A stretch of 64,000 nucleotides of DNA from an uncultured Candidatus Poseidoniales archaeon (GCA_902601345.1 CACKMK010000004.1:1-64000); one strand, 5' to 3'. Positions 7,582-17,346 are shown, numbered from the stretch's first letter. Notes: generated from the letters alone by a model not told the origin. Made by a program: numbers and translations.

Positions 7582-8591
7582 TTCCTAAGGTAGCGGGATG
7601 GAAAAAAGATAGAGTTTCAGAACTAACTGAAATCTTCAGCAGGGACGGAGTGGTAGCCGTTGTCGATGTGTCCGGTGTGCCTGCGAGCAATATGATCGAT
7701 ATGCGGAACACCCTTCGAGATAGAATGAGCATCACAATGGCCAAGAAGTCGCTAATGAGGATAGCATGGTCAAACGCTGGAAGACCCCCGGAGGAAATAG
7801 ACGCCCTGCTGGAAGGCGCTCACATTCCTTGCGTGGTCCATAGTAACTCAATGAATGCCTTCGAGGTTTTCGCCGAACTGGAGAAGACCCGTCAAGGCAG
7901 GGCTGCAAAAGCTGGAGAGTCTTTTCCGGATGATGTGACGATTCCAGCAGGCCCTACAGAGTTCGGTCCAGGTCCAATAGTTGGAGAGTTCAATGCAGTG
8001 GGCATACCAGCCAAGATCGACAAGGGCAAGGTTGCTATCCAGAGAGAGACGACTTTCTCCAAGGGAGATGAAATATCGGCGGACTTAGGGATAATGCTTG
8101 CCAAGCTGGGAGTCAATCCAATTGAGATTGGGCTTATACTGACTGGAGCAATTGAAGAAGGGCATATTTTCCAGTCATCTGACTTGGATCTAGACACAGA
8201 CGGACTACGTAACGACATAGTGGTAGGGACTTCTGGTGCTTTCAATCTGGCATGCAATATCAGGTGGTTCTCCTCCATTACAACTCCAACCCTCATTTCA
8301 AAGGCCTCTTCAGAGGCACTATCTGTTGCTATCGAGGCAGGGGTGTTGAACGATGCTACTGCTGCTTCCATACTATCCCAAGCGCGTGCTCGTGCTCTGT
8401 CCCTAGCAGGACAATTAGATTCCTCAGCTCTTGATGAAGAGTTGCAAGCTGCTCTAGGAGCAGCGTCTCAAAGTGCTGAAGCTGCCCCCTCCGAGGCAGC
8501 AAGTTCGGAAGAGGCCGAAGAGGCCGAAGCCGTTGAGGAAGAGGAGGAAGAGGATGCTGGGTTCGGTGGACTCGGTGATCTCTTCGGATGA
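7578..8591 (+). CDS. rpl10: ribosomal protein L10 (uL10/P0)
   Basis: This is the base of the ribosomal stalk, which anchors L12 dimers and binds 23S rRNA beside L11. The N-terminus has the family's [15 protein letters not shown], and rRNA-binding and dimer-anchoring helices follow. At 337 residues it includes the archaeal insertion. The C-terminus is an acidic hinge ending in [11 protein letters not shown], equivalent to the factor-binding tail shared with P1/L12. The start is TTG at 7578, overlapping the L1 stop by three bases. The gene ends inside the L12 leader. No anomaly is seen in the region expected to contact L11. Confidence 0.92.
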   Translation: MIPKVAGWKKDRVSELTEIFSRDGVVAVVDVSGVPASNMIDMRNTLRDRMSITMAKKSLMRIAWSNAGRPPEEIDALLEGAHIPCVVHSNSMNAFEVFAELEKTRQGRAAKAGESFPDDVTIPAGPTEFGPGPIVGEFNAVGIPAKIDKGKVAIQRETTFSKGDEISADLGIMLAKLGVNPIEIGLILTGAIEEGHIFQSSDLDLDTDGLRNDIVVGTSGAFNLACNIRWFSSITTPTLISKASSEALSVAIEAGVLNDATAASILSQARARALSLAGQLDSSALDEELQAALGAASQSAEAAPSEAASSEEAEEAEAVEEEEEEDAGFGGLGDLFG

Positions 8592-8608
8592 ATAAAAAGG
8601 TGAATGAA

Positions 8609-8923
8609 ATGGAATATGTGTATGCTGCAATGTTGTTGCATTCTGCAGGAAAGGACATCGATGACAAGGCCGTCGGCTCAGTGCTGAAGGCTGCAGGAGT
8701 CGAGGCTGACGGGGCCCGAGTGAAAGCCCTTGTAGCCTCTCTAGGCTCTGTGGACATCGATGAGGCCATGGCGACCGCGGTCGCCGCCCCAGTGGCATCG
8801 GCTGCTCCTGCTGCTTCTTCCGGTGGAGCTGCCGATGAGGCTGCTCCCGCTGAGGAAGAGGCGGCTGAGGAGCCCGAGGAAGAGGCGGGCGGCTTCGAAG
8901 GTCTTGGCTCCCTGTTCGGCTGA
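8609..8923 (+). CDS. rpl12: ribosomal protein L12 (P1/P2-type stalk protein)
   Basis: This is an archaeal-type acidic stalk protein that recruits elongation factors. The start [19 protein letters not shown] is the canonical archaeal L12 N-terminus, so I chose ATG 8609, which has AAGGTG upstream, over ATG 8588. After the helical dimerisation domain comes an Ala/Pro/Glu-rich hinge, then the tail [11 protein letters not shown], which nearly repeats the L10 tail. Length is 104 residues. It is the last ribosomal gene of the operon. Confidence 0.92.
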   Translation: MEYVYAAMLLHSAGKDIDDKAVGSVLKAAGVEADGARVKALVASLGSVDIDEAMATAVAAPVASAAPAASSGGAADEAAPAEEEAAEEPEEEAGGFEGLGSLFG

Positions 8924-8984
8924 AGCAACGATTGGAACGAATTAACGCGAAGCCGCTATGGGCGAGGGCCTCGAGGGTGTCCCA

Positions 8985-9452
8985 ATGTCAGTTGAGCGGA
9001 TGCTGGAAATTCCCGTCAGCATAGTGCCTACCGATGCCATCAGGGCCATGAGGATTATTGGAGGGAGTCGCGGATGGGAAATGAGTCGGTTTCAAGACTC
9101 AACTTTGGTTCACCGTTGGGCGATTATTGTTCCAATAGCAAAGAGAGCTAGGGTTCTCGGTCTGAAGGTTACAGATGGAGAGGCCAAGGGACTGGAAATC
9201 AGATCTTGGAGCAACGTCCCCGGGTCATCTGGAAGGCTGTCCTTCGTTACCTTCAGAATTCCAGTGCAATTTGATCAGGGTTGGAAAGAATTCCTGAATC
9301 AATGGATTACAAAACTGCCAAGGTGCCCATGGAAGTGGACTTTCATCGAGAGATCGATAATAGGTTATCTCCTTCCAGAATTCAGAAAATCAAGGAAGAT
9401 CTTCTCCAAAGAGGGCGTAGATATAGGGAACTGGAAGGGACTTCAAGACTGA
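8985..9452 (+). CDS. hypothetical protein, 155 residues
   Basis: I do not recognise this family. The protein is mixed alpha/beta in character, rich in Trp, Arg and Ile, with no signal peptide or membrane segment. Notable segments are AMRIIGGSRGWEMSRFQ and a basic Trp-rich tail (CPWKWTFIERSIIGYLLPEF). ATG 8985 has GAGGGTG seven bases upstream; ATG 8958 in frame is possible. It lies directly after the L12 gene on the same strand and may be read through from the ribosomal operon. The downstream third has a long overlapping +1 open frame, but that one lacks a ribosome-binding site. Confidence 0.55.
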   Translation: MSVERMLEIPVSIVPTDAIRAMRIIGGSRGWEMSRFQDSTLVHRWAIIVPIAKRARVLGLKVTDGEAKGLEIRSWSNVPGSSGRLSFVTFRIPVQFDQGWKEFLNQWITKLPRCPWKWTFIERSIIGYLLPEFRKSRKIFSKEGVDIGNWKGLQD

Positions 9453-9524
9453 TGATTCACACTTCAATGATTCACATTGGGAGAGAAATTGATAGGGAGG
9501 CCAGAGAGCGACAAGCGAAGCGGC

Positions 9525-10214
9525 ATGGACTTTCAAGATCTAGTAGATACCCCTCAGAAAATAAAGACCCTGGCTGGAACCGTGGTTTTCCTCGTTGCAT
9601 TTCCCATATACTTCGAGGCTCTGCCATCTCTAATAGACGATGACCTTGGAGGTGGCGGATCTTCAGGTCTTTCGGGTTCTCTGCAGGTTAGTTTCGAGGA
9701 AGTTTCGACAACGCTGACAGAGTCAGTCACGCTAGGTGATGGACAGAGTCACGACTCATTCTTCGACTTGATGATTGAGACGGAACTAAGCATAGGATAC
9801 GTGCAACTACAGATATCATGCTTCGATAACGACGAAGCTGGGCCGGGATTCACGGACGCCGTTGATGGAGAGAGCGATCTAAGTGACATTGAGGGAGTCG
9901 ATGACCAGACTGCTGATGGAACCTGCTCTGGAGGAGGAAATGGTGGATTCACGATGAGGTGGGACGTCACAGAGGGCTACACTGGCGAGAGTTACTCAGA
10001 GCAGAATATGACCGAGAAGGAAATCAGAGAGTTTTGGAACGATGGAGGTCGGGGCAGAGGCGCGTGGATAGCCACTATCACTGCTGATATCGAAGCAGTC
10101 CCAGTCCCGATAGCCGGGGAAGCGATTGACGACGATGAGGATTTCGATATCAGTTGGACTGCTGTGAGCTACGATTTGATAATTGAGTTAGCCGAAGTCT
10201 CAACTCAGGACTAG
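9525..10214 (+). CDS. hypothetical membrane-anchored acidic protein
   Basis: I do not recognise this protein. It has one N-terminal hydrophobic segment (TLAGTVVFLVAFPIYFEALP) that may act as a signal anchor. The extracytoplasmic domain that follows is strongly acidic and Gly/Ser-rich, with two cysteines in the middle (QISCFDNDE and DGTCSGGG). The composition suits a beta-rich surface domain. ATG 9525 starts just before the anchor; a TTG at 9477 is the alternative. Its stop shares the palindrome CTAG with the stop of the convergent GTPase gene, a 4-base overlap. Confidence 0.5.
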   Translation: MDFQDLVDTPQKIKTLAGTVVFLVAFPIYFEALPSLIDDDLGGGGSSGLSGSLQVSFEEVSTTLTESVTLGDGQSHDSFFDLMIETELSIGYVQLQISCFDNDEAGPGFTDAVDGESDLSDIEGVDDQTADGTCSGGGNGGFTMRWDVTEGYTGESYSEQNMTEKEIREFWNDGGRGRGAWIATITADIEAVPVPIAGEAIDDDEDFDISWTAVSYDLIIELAEVSTQD

Positions 10215-11494
10215 GTCTTTGCTAAGATGGAGACCACGTCCCCGTCAGAAAGTTCGTGATCAGCCCCAATCACTCTTCCATTTCTTGCATCTATGGCCCT
10301 GACGAATCCTTCCCCTAAATCAGAATGCACTTGATACGCGAGTCCCTTAGCGGTGGTTCCAGCAGGAACTAGAATAGCGTCAGGCAGGGATTTTCCGTCT
10401 CCATCCACCCAATGAGTCTCATCCTGAACAGGGTAGCAGACAATTCTTGACAGTTGTCTGAAGACCATGTCAGAAAGAAGGCCAACTAGACCACCGCCTC
10501 TCCAGGAAGAAATAGAGTCAGAGATTGACCCCAGTGCTTCCCTCTGCCGTTCTGAGAGCATATCCTCACCCGCTTCTGTTAGACTGAAGTCAGTGTCTCC
10601 TGGTTGGTAGATTATCATTCCAGAAGAAGATGCTCTCCGAAGAGCCAGCTCGGCCTCGGCACTGGTGAAAATAGCCCTCCCTCCAGAGGACTCGATTTCC
10701 GATTCTAATTCTGTACAGCTGTGGATCTGATTGTCTGCCTTGTTTGCTGCAATAGATATCGGGAACATGCTCTTTCGGATTGATGAAGCGATTGTCCTCA
10801 GTTGGTCATCCCCCCATGATGAGATGTCTTGTGAATCCGGGTATTCCCTCTGGACGGATGAGATGGCCACAGAAATATGAATGTCCTTAGCCCCGATTCC
10901 AGTCAATCTGTCCATTAGATGCTCTTTTACGGCTCTGTTTCCTTCTGCTTGGGCCCTTCTCGAGACTCTGTCCCATCCATTCCCTATTATGCCCATGATC
11001 CACAAGTCCAGCTCGGACAGGAGGAAGCGATGCTCTTCAATTGGCTCCGAGCCACCCGAACCTACTGGATTTCCTTCCAAGTCAGTTGTTCCGGATACGT
11101 CGACGATCTGGATTAGGGCATCACACCTGGAGAGATCAGAGAGAAATTGGTTCCCCCTGCCCCTTCCCTCGTGAGCTCCTGGAACCAAACCGGCTACATC
11201 GACCAGGGTCACTGGAACCAGTCTCTTGAATCCGGAACATGAACCGGTGTTGGGCGAGCATATGCTGCCCCCCCTATCATCATCTGATCCAGAGGGGTCC
11301 AGACGGCCCGAGGATTCCCTTCGTTCACGGAGTTCTGAACAGGCACAAGGGCTTGGAAGCGGTATCCAAGTGACACCCACGTTGGGTTCTATCGTCGTAA
11401 AAGGATAATTTGCGATATCAACCGGCATCTCAGTCAATGCTGAGAAAGCGGTCGATTTCCCCACATTGGGCTTCCCGACCAGTCCTATTCTCAT
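10211..11494 (-). CDS. YchF/Obg-type GTPase with TGS domain
   Basis: This is a TRAFAC-class translation-associated GTPase or ATPase of the archaeal YchF-like group. G1 is GKPNVGKST at residues 7-15, G3 is DVAGLVPGAHEGRGRGN near 118-134, and G4 is NKAD near 250. The C-terminal 80 residues match a TGS domain (GTTAKGLAYQVHSDLGEGF, then HELSDGDVVSILA). Members bind ribosomes, but their role is poorly defined. At 427 residues it is longer than bacterial YchF because of a low-complexity insert between G1 and G3 (about residues 50-90). No partner gene is obvious; the next gene upstream on this strand begins after an intergenic gap. Confidence 0.85.
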   Translation of the reverse strand: MRIGLVGKPNVGKSTAFSALTEMPVDIANYPFTTIEPNVGVTWIPLPSPCACSELRERRESSGRLDPSGSDDDRGGSICSPNTGSCSGFKRLVPVTLVDVAGLVPGAHEGRGRGNQFLSDLSRCDALIQIVDVSGTTDLEGNPVGSGGSEPIEEHRFLLSELDLWIMGIIGNGWDRVSRRAQAEGNRAVKEHLMDRLTGIGAKDIHISVAISSVQREYPDSQDISSWGDDQLRTIASSIRKSMFPISIAANKADNQIHSCTELESEIESSGGRAIFTSAEAELALRRASSSGMIIYQPGDTDFSLTEAGEDMLSERQREALGSISDSISSWRGGGLVGLLSDMVFRQLSRIVCYPVQDETHWVDGDGKSLPDAILVPAGTTAKGLAYQVHSDLGEGFVRAIDARNGRVIGADHELSDGDVVSILAKT

Positions 11495-11544
11495 GATTCC
11501 CCGATGGAGGCAGTGGCTATTGACCCATGGGCTATGTGGTCAAA

Positions 11545-13206
11545 TCAAATCTCTGTAGCACTACCTGGGAGCTCAGTGCTGGATTCTGGAACCACAACTG
11601 TGTCTAGTTTCCCCTCCCTCTGGGCTAGAATCTTCCTGACCGTGGTCTCCTTAGTTAGCATGTAAGGGCTGGAAATTGACGTCGACGAGAGGTTTTGCTC
11701 CTCACTGGCCGGGGTCCCTCTGAATGTCCCGCTAATCATGTTCAATGAGTGGTAAACTGAACCGATGACCGTGCCGTAGAAAAGGACGGATCCAAGAACG
11801 CGAATCCTATTCGCAGTCGAGTTTTCTTCGTCGACTGCTGCTTCAATAAGTGCCATGTCGGAGAAATCGGCCATCATTGTGAAGACTATACCCGAGAAAG
11901 CTCCCCCGGCCATTAACCAAAATGCCCACCTAGAACGATTAATTGAAAGCATGTTCCTCCCTGAAACTTCAGGGAAAATGGATAGAGCGGAGCCCAGTGA
12001 GGCAGGGATGAAGACCACCCAGAGACCCAAGAGAACTAGAGAAGTATGGATTCCCGTTAGTTCATTGGTTCCTGTGAGGTAGTCGGTGTGGACAAATAGC
12101 CCGCCGATAGCAATGGGTACGGCCATAAAGGCAGCTAGGTTGATTTCTGGCATTCCGGGAGAGTCGGGGTTCTCCATAAACACGTCATCCCCCCTCATTG
12201 TCGCTAGAACGTTGGCAGAAAGGGCGATAATCGGTATGAGTGAAAGTGCCAGTAGGAAAGATCCTGCAAGGATATCGTTTCTAGTTGGTTCGAAGGTTGC
12301 AGTCCCGATTCCAAGGAAGTCAGAAGCAATCTCGCCTTCGATAAGACCAGCTGGATTGATCGAGATGATAGCACCGGCCATGGTAACCGCTGCGAGAGAT
12401 CTTGACCAAAGTGGGTTTCCACTGCCTTTTGAAGAACCATAGAGAAGCGCTCCAGAAACCATCAGGAAGAATGTAGTCCCGCTGAACCTAGTGGCCAGCC
12501 ACTGACCTGATCCTAAATTAAGAGAACCAGTGAGCGCTAGGGATAGTATGGAGATTGGTGCTGAAATCATCCCGATAATCATCATCCAGGCAGGTAGGGG
12601 CATCTTCCTAGTCCGAGACGCGGCGGTAAGTAGCATGTTGACAATTACAGCAAGAAGGACTAGGTTGGTGAGTATGGTAGCTATAGGCATTACAGGAACG
12701 CCGGCGATTTCAGGATTGTTTGCGGCGACGAACATCACAATAACTGCTAGTGTCCAAACAAAAGACATGAGGGTTGCATTCTTCTCTGAAGCCAGAGAGG
12801 TTGCGCCTAATTCTGGTACTATATGCATCGAGGAGCCGATTAGGAGCATCCCCATAGACCCGTATACTGCAATTAGTATTCCCGATGTCGTCAAGGATTT
12901 TGATGCCGGATTCAGCCCCCATGCTGTTAGGCTGTGAAGAGCTTGAGGATCGTGTGAAAGCCAGAGTCCGCAGAATGTAACCAATGAGGCGGGAATTATC
13001 CAGAGGGTTCCTTGCAAAATCCAAGTGGTGGATGCTGAGCCCTTTTTCCCGTCCACGAAGTCTATGGGCGGGCCTAGTGCCTTCTCGAGCATGAACAAAC
13101 TCATACTCTTCGAGACATCTGTAAATACCCATACTCCCCTATTTACCATGATGAAAACAACTAGGGTAATCAGCCAGAAGGTTATCATTGCAGTGATTAG
13201 CCCCAT
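11545..13206 (-). CDS. multi-pass membrane protein, degenerate heme-copper oxidase subunit I-like
   Basis: The protein has about 13 hydrophobic segments over 553 residues. Helix order and spacing recall heme-copper oxidase subunit I. Helix II has YGSMGMLLIG where the heme-ligand HG is expected. A late helix has ELTGIHTSLVLLGLW where HxH is expected, keeping only one histidine. The following SIFPEVSGRNM then RWAFWLM matches the family's FP..GR....FW pattern. No CuB histidines were found. If the relationship is right, this is a non-catalytic paralog; otherwise it is an unclassified membrane protein. The soluble C-terminal tail (about 50 residues) is Ser/Thr-rich. It is co-transcribed with the small membrane protein just upstream, with a 9-base gap. 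Confidence 0.45.
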   Translation of the reverse strand: MGLITAMITFWLITLVVFIMVNRGVWVFTDVSKSMSLFMLEKALGPPIDFVDGKKGSASTTWILQGTLWIIPASLVTFCGLWLSHDPQALHSLTAWGLNPASKSLTTSGILIAVYGSMGMLLIGSSMHIVPELGATSLASEKNATLMSFVWTLAVIVMFVAANNPEIAGVPVMPIATILTNLVLLAVIVNMLLTAASRTRKMPLPAWMMIIGMISAPISILSLALTGSLNLGSGQWLATRFSGTTFFLMVSGALLYGSSKGSGNPLWSRSLAAVTMAGAIISINPAGLIEGEIASDFLGIGTATFEPTRNDILAGSFLLALSLIPIIALSANVLATMRGDDVFMENPDSPGMPEINLAAFMAVPIAIGGLFVHTDYLTGTNELTGIHTSLVLLGLWVVFIPASLGSALSIFPEVSGRNMLSINRSRWAFWLMAGGAFSGIVFTMMADFSDMALIEAAVDEENSTANRIRVLGSVLFYGTVIGSVYHSLNMISGTFRGTPASEEQNLSSTSISSPYMLTKETTVRKILAQREGKLDTVVVPESSTELPGSATEI

Positions 13207-13215
13207 AAGATTGCC

Positions 13216-13494
13216 TCACTCACTGGTTGCCTCGGCTAGCATTGTCCCTAATATCGCAAAAATCCCAATCAAGGCCCCTAGGATGAAGAACCATATTCCT
13301 GAGTCGAAAACGCCATCGAAGACGGGAAGAACGCTAGAAATTACTGGAAGGTCACTGGAAGGGAAGAGGATTCCATACAGGACCAAGAACACTATGGTGG
13401 ATACAAATCCCATCACCAGCATTACCCACGATGACGATGGTTCTCCCTCGCCTTGCAGGAACTCGCCAATCAAAGTTGATTCCTCATCGGACAA
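13216..13494 (-). CDS. small two-span membrane protein
   Basis: This 92-residue protein has an acidic N-terminus and two transmembrane segments (VMLVMGFVSTIVFLVLYGIL and WFFILGALIGIFAILGTMLA). It ends 9 bases before the oxidase-like gene, so the two are probably translated together and may form one complex, as small subunits do in respiratory oxidases. I recognise no family motif. The function is unknown. Confidence 0.55.
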   Translation of the reverse strand: MSDEESTLIGEFLQGEGEPSSSWVMLVMGFVSTIVFLVLYGILFPSSDLPVISSVLPVFDGVFDSGIWFFILGALIGIFAILGTMLAEATSE

Positions 13495-13579
13495 TCAATC
13501 ACCCCGGAATCTCACAATTCCGATTCAACCACCGGAGATTTGCCCTTAAGCGTTGGGCGTACATAGTTAGTCAACCGCG

Positions 13580-14713
13580 TTAAGGGGCACGAACGATGTC
13601 TGTCGGGTTTCCTCTGCGGAACGTCCCGGAACCTAGAGGTATGGGGAAGCTGTTATCATTCTCGATTTCTGCTCTCCAATGTGACTTACATGAGCATTCA
13701 AGGTGACTGAACTCTTCAGTATCTCCGGATACTGAGTATCTCTCTATAGCTGCTACGACCTCGCTGTCACATTCCCCGCAATTGTGAGCTCCACGAATCT
13801 TTCCACCTGCCGTAGGGTGGACGATGATCCTGCAAGAGTCGTCTCCAAGATGCTCGTGCGACCTCAAAATCATCTCCACCAACGACCATAGCCAGGGAGG
13901 CCTGTACTCCTTGTTCCTGAACAGCCTATCGACAATCGTATTCTTCTGGATGTTCATTGGGTTGACTGATACTTCGTCAGAATATTGAGCAACTTCGGTG
14001 AGCCAGGAGGTCGTATGCACCAGTGCGTCGCCCTCGGACATGAATGGTGGCTTGAACAGAAGGTATGTCTTCACGCGCAAGTTGTTGTCCCGAAGCATTT
14101 GGACCGCTGAATGCCATTGTTTCGTAGTGAAACCCTTGTTGACATGGAAACGAAGGACTCTGTCGTCATAGGCTTCTAGTCCAATTGCCACAGTACAACC
14201 AGGATGTCTCTCTGCGACCCATGATATCTTCTCGGGAGTACACATCTGAGCCTGTGCTTCGACTACTAGATGTAGTCCCATCTGGGCAGTTTCTCGAAGG
14301 ACAAGATCCTGCCACTCGGGAGGGTTCTCTCGATCTTCGAAGAAGGTCCCCGAGGTGTAGACCTTGACCATGCCACAGTCTTCGAATTGATTCGTAGTTT
14401 CCTTAGCAAATTCCCACTGAGAAAACATATCTTCTGCGGAAACATCGTCTCTGACGTCATTGAAGTAGCCACAGAATGTGCAACCTGACTTCCACCACCA
14501 AGCACAACCCTTCGATCTCAGTATTACTGTAGCTGCTGTACATGGCGTGCCATCGGGTAGATTCTCTGGAGTCTTGTAGACAGTAACTGGCTTACTTGCA
14601 TCCCAAGACTCACGGAATGAAACCGACTCTGGAGTATTCTCTGGAGCCTTGATTAGATGATGCACCTTGAGGGCCTTGGAGCCATCTCCTAGCACTCCGC
14701 ATGCATTGGCCAT
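13580..14713 (-). CDS. archaeosine biosynthesis radical SAM protein RaSEA
   Basis: This is the radical SAM partner in archaeosine formation at position 15 of archaeal tRNAs. It acts on lysine-modified preQ0-tRNA produced with ArcS. The family signature is clear near residues 70-85: SKGCAWWWKSGCTFCGYFND, with the cluster cysteines in C-x7-C-x2-C spacing. Further support comes from KVYTSGTFFEDRE, the central TVAIGLEAYDDRVLRFHVNK, and a C-terminal cysteine group (HNCGEC, then CSC). At 377 residues it is normal for the family. It diverges from the UMF1-type transporter across a 145-base intergenic region. Confidence 0.85.
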   Translation of the reverse strand: MANACGVLGDGSKALKVHHLIKAPENTPESVSFRESWDASKPVTVYKTPENLPDGTPCTAATVILRSKGCAWWWKSGCTFCGYFNDVRDDVSAEDMFSQWEFAKETTNQFEDCGMVKVYTSGTFFEDRENPPEWQDLVLRETAQMGLHLVVEAQAQMCTPEKISWVAERHPGCTVAIGLEAYDDRVLRFHVNKGFTTKQWHSAVQMLRDNNLRVKTYLLFKPPFMSEGDALVHTTSWLTEVAQYSDEVSVNPMNIQKNTIVDRLFRNKEYRPPWLWSLVEMILRSHEHLGDDSCRIIVHPTAGGKIRGAHNCGECDSEVVAAIERYSVSGDTEEFSHLECSCKSHWRAEIENDNSFPIPLGSGTFRRGNPTDIVRAP

Positions 14714-14858
14714 GATGCCCGTTCCATGTCCTGCTCTTGATATTGACGTGCTTCAGAAGTGTTTAACACTAAATGTGGCAGAATACACTAAACGTCTTCT
14801 CGCTGTGGATATTTATGGTAATTGGATGGCGTTTTCATTAGGAGGAAAAATTGACGGG

Positions 14859-16637
14859 ATGAATGAAGATGACAACAGGGCTCTGACGAGTTGGTACTGG
14901 TACGATTGGGCCAACCAAGCATTCGCACTGACAGTTGGGACTGTACTCGGCGGTCAACTAATTACGAGGTACTTCAATCTAGCAACTGGGGGCTCGTCCG
15001 AAATCGCAGGATTCAACGTCACTGGGACTTCTTTCTATGCAGCAGTACTTGGTTTGTCCATGGTTTTTGTCGCTATCTCCAGTCCCATTCTCGGAGCCAT
15101 TGCAGATAGAATCAGAATCAAGAAGAAGATAGTGTGGATCTACACGTTAGTAGGAGTCGTGTTTACTGCATTCATGGGGGTAGCACCACATCTGGATGCT
15201 AATTCTGCCTACAGACTTCTGGCTTTCTGCTTCTTAATGGGGCAGATAGGGATGGCTGGTGGTAACACGATATACTACGCATTCATGCCCTATCTCGCTG
15301 AACAAAACCAGATGGAGAAGGTGTCGAGTTGGGGGTTTGCCTACGGCTTTGCTGGTGGGTCTCTAATTCTGATATTGCACCTAATCGTCTTGGTAACGGG
15401 TGCGTTCGGACTAACGGATGCGTACGGTCCATGGACACTGACCTTTGCATTCGTGACCACTTCTCTCTGGTGGCTTGGTTTTGGTCTACCATTCTTTAGG
15501 AATACTCCAGAACCGGAAATCGCGAATGAGAGGTCTTATGGTTCTATTATGGAAGCTGTTGGTGATGGGTTTAACGAGGTCAGGGGTACTTTCAGAGAGG
15601 TAAAGAAATACAGAATTTTAGTAATTTACCTGGTATCTTACCTTCTGTTCTATGACGTTCTCCATACTGTTGGAGGAGTTGCGACTTCATTCGCTGAAAA
15701 TGATCTTCGACTGCCGGTATTGATGAATTTCGTTCTTATTCTTCTGGCCAACATAATTGCCATCCCAATGTCAGTAGTAGGAGGGATGTTGGCTGCAAGA
15801 TACGGGGCAAAGTCAGTTCTCGGGGGATCTATTGGTGTCTACATGGTTGTTCTAATCCTTGCAACTGGGTTTGCACCGCTTGACCTGGAAGATGATCACG
15901 ATAGGTTCGACTTCAGGTACGATTACGATTCTGAATCTGATGAATACGTCCTCTCCACCCTTCATGATAGAGGGGTGAAGGGTTGGGTTAGCAAGTCTGG
16001 ATCGGGTGATGAGGAGTTCAGGAACGCCTTCCTGCATTACATGATTGAAGGAGAATTAGATGGTGAGGTTTGGTCTGATTCTGACGTAGAGAGAACAAGG
16101 ATATCGGTCGATGAGGCAACGCTTCTTGAGTCTGAAACGCACGAAATGCTCGATCACAGATGGTCATTCTCATTCAAGGGCGGAATCCTAGATGGTAATC
16201 ACTCAGTGGGGGACAATCACATCACAATTATCGAAGGAGGGCCTATTGACTGGTGGCCTAATTTCCTAAGAGAAAACGTCTGGGGCCCTCTAAACTTCGG
16301 AGTAACATTACAATGGATACTTCTAGGCACCATGGTTGGTTTCGTCCAGGGCTCTGCTGGGGCACAGGCAAGGAGTCTGTTCGCATATCTTGTCCCAAAG
16401 TCGAGGACTACTGAGTTCTTCGGCTTCTTCGGCTTCATGGGCAAGGCTGCTGCAGTGATTGGTCCGTTCATTTTCGCCTTCTTCTCTGCTGCTTTCGACA
16501 CGAGATTTGGGATTATGGTGTTGCTACTGATACTCGTTTTGGGGTTGCTTCTTTTCCCGTTAATTGACGTTGAGGAAGGAAAGAGGGTTGCTATAAAGGC
16601 AGATATTGATGCTGGATTATACTCCGAGGAGGAGTAA
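14859..16637 (+). CDS. UMF1/Atg22-type MFS transporter with large loop insertion
   Basis: This is a major facilitator permease of the UMF1 (Vps22/Atg22-like) family. The N-terminus SWYWYDWANQAFALTV is the family's hallmark WxxYDWANSAF motif. There are about twelve transmembrane segments. Between the later helices, about residues 340-480, lies an acidic soluble domain with many Asp/Glu and His that ordinary members lack. ATG 14859 follows an AGGAGG at 14840 and a TATA-like ATATTTATGG near 14807-14816. Earlier in-frame starts would run into the divergent radical SAM gene. The substrate is unknown; eukaryotic homologs export amino acids. The acyltransferase starts one base after the stop. Confidence 0.75.
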   Translation: MNEDDNRALTSWYWYDWANQAFALTVGTVLGGQLITRYFNLATGGSSEIAGFNVTGTSFYAAVLGLSMVFVAISSPILGAIADRIRIKKKIVWIYTLVGVVFTAFMGVAPHLDANSAYRLLAFCFLMGQIGMAGGNTIYYAFMPYLAEQNQMEKVSSWGFAYGFAGGSLILILHLIVLVTGAFGLTDAYGPWTLTFAFVTTSLWWLGFGLPFFRNTPEPEIANERSYGSIMEAVGDGFNEVRGTFREVKKYRILVIYLVSYLLFYDVLHTVGGVATSFAENDLRLPVLMNFVLILLANIIAIPMSVVGGMLAARYGAKSVLGGSIGVYMVVLILATGFAPLDLEDDHDRFDFRYDYDSESDEYVLSTLHDRGVKGWVSKSGSGDEEFRNAFLHYMIEGELDGEVWSDSDVERTRISVDEATLLESETHEMLDHRWSFSFKGGILDGNHSVGDNHITIIEGGPIDWWPNFLRENVWGPLNFGVTLQWILLGTMVGFVQGSAGAQARSLFAYLVPKSRTTEFFGFFGFMGKAAAVIGPFIFAFFSAAFDTRFGIMVLLLILVLGLLLFPLIDVEEGKRVAIKADIDAGLYSEEE

Positions 16638-16638
16638 G

Positions 16639-17346
16639 ATGAAGAATTTCGAACTGTTTCAGAATTTACTCTCAGTTCTCGTGATGATGCTCTTTGGGGT
16701 TATCATCGGTTTGGCTATGGTTCCCTCGTATCTACTATTCATCGAGTTGACTTCGATAACAGAAGGGAAAGGAGGACTGGTTGAGGCAGTTGGAATCTGT
16801 GTCGGTTTGGGCTTGGGTTACATCATTTGGGGAGTCGTACTACTACTCATATGCGGACTAATGGGGGGCCTGTTCAGGATCAGGAAGGAAGAGGGGAGGT
16901 ATTCTCTGAGGTCTTTCATTACAATTCAATGGGCATTCTCATTGGTGTCTCACAGGGTAGCTCAGATTTTCCTAGGCCTCGTAGTACCCTCCTTCCTTGC
17001 AAATTTGTATTACAGAATGATGGGAGCTAAGATTGGGAGAGGCGCCCAACTAAATTCGATGATGATTAATGACGCATCCATGGTTACTATCGGAGACAAC
17101 GTAGTCGTGGGTGGGAATGCTACAATCAACGGTCACGTAGTTGAGAGCGGAGAGATAGTACTCGCACCAGTTAGGATAGGGAACGGCGCCCTAATTGGAG
17201 GAGATAGTATTGTGCAGCCTGGGTGTACGATAGGGAATGGCGCTGTTGTGGCTTCCAAAGCTGTCGTTCCAAAGTGGACCGAGATACCAGCAGGAGAAGT
17301 CTGGGGAGGGATTCCTGCAAGATTCATCAAGAAGATAGGGGAATGA
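16639..17346 (+). CDS. membrane-associated hexapeptide-repeat acyltransferase
   Basis: The first 90 residues hold two or three hydrophobic segments. The C-terminal 110 residues form a left-handed beta-helix of hexapeptide repeats: the MGAKIGRGAQL, IGDNVVVGG, IGNGALIGG and IGNGAVVAS turns, ending in VWGGIPARFIKK. This ending is typical of sugar or lipid O-acetyltransferases and of the terminal modules of some peptide synthetases. The start has GAGGAGG immediately upstream and lies one base after the transporter stop. The pair may act together on an exported compound, but that is inference. The gene converges with the coiled-coil gene. Confidence 0.7.
   Translation: MKNFELFQNLLSVLVMMLFGVIIGLAMVPSYLLFIELTSITEGKGGLVEAVGICVGLGLGYIIWGVVLLLICGLMGGLFRIRKEEGRYSLRSFITIQWAFSLVSHRVAQIFLGLVVPSFLANLYYRMMGAKIGRGAQLNSMMINDASMVTIGDNVVVGGNATINGHVVESGEIVLAPVRIGNGALIGGDSIVQPGCTIGNGAVVASKAVVPKWTEIPAGEVWGGIPARFIKKIGE

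Noticed and set aside
9281-9643. Overlapping +1 frame within and after the orphan gene at 8985
   Set aside because: It has no ribosome-binding site and its end runs into the next gene. The frame at 8985 has a better start.
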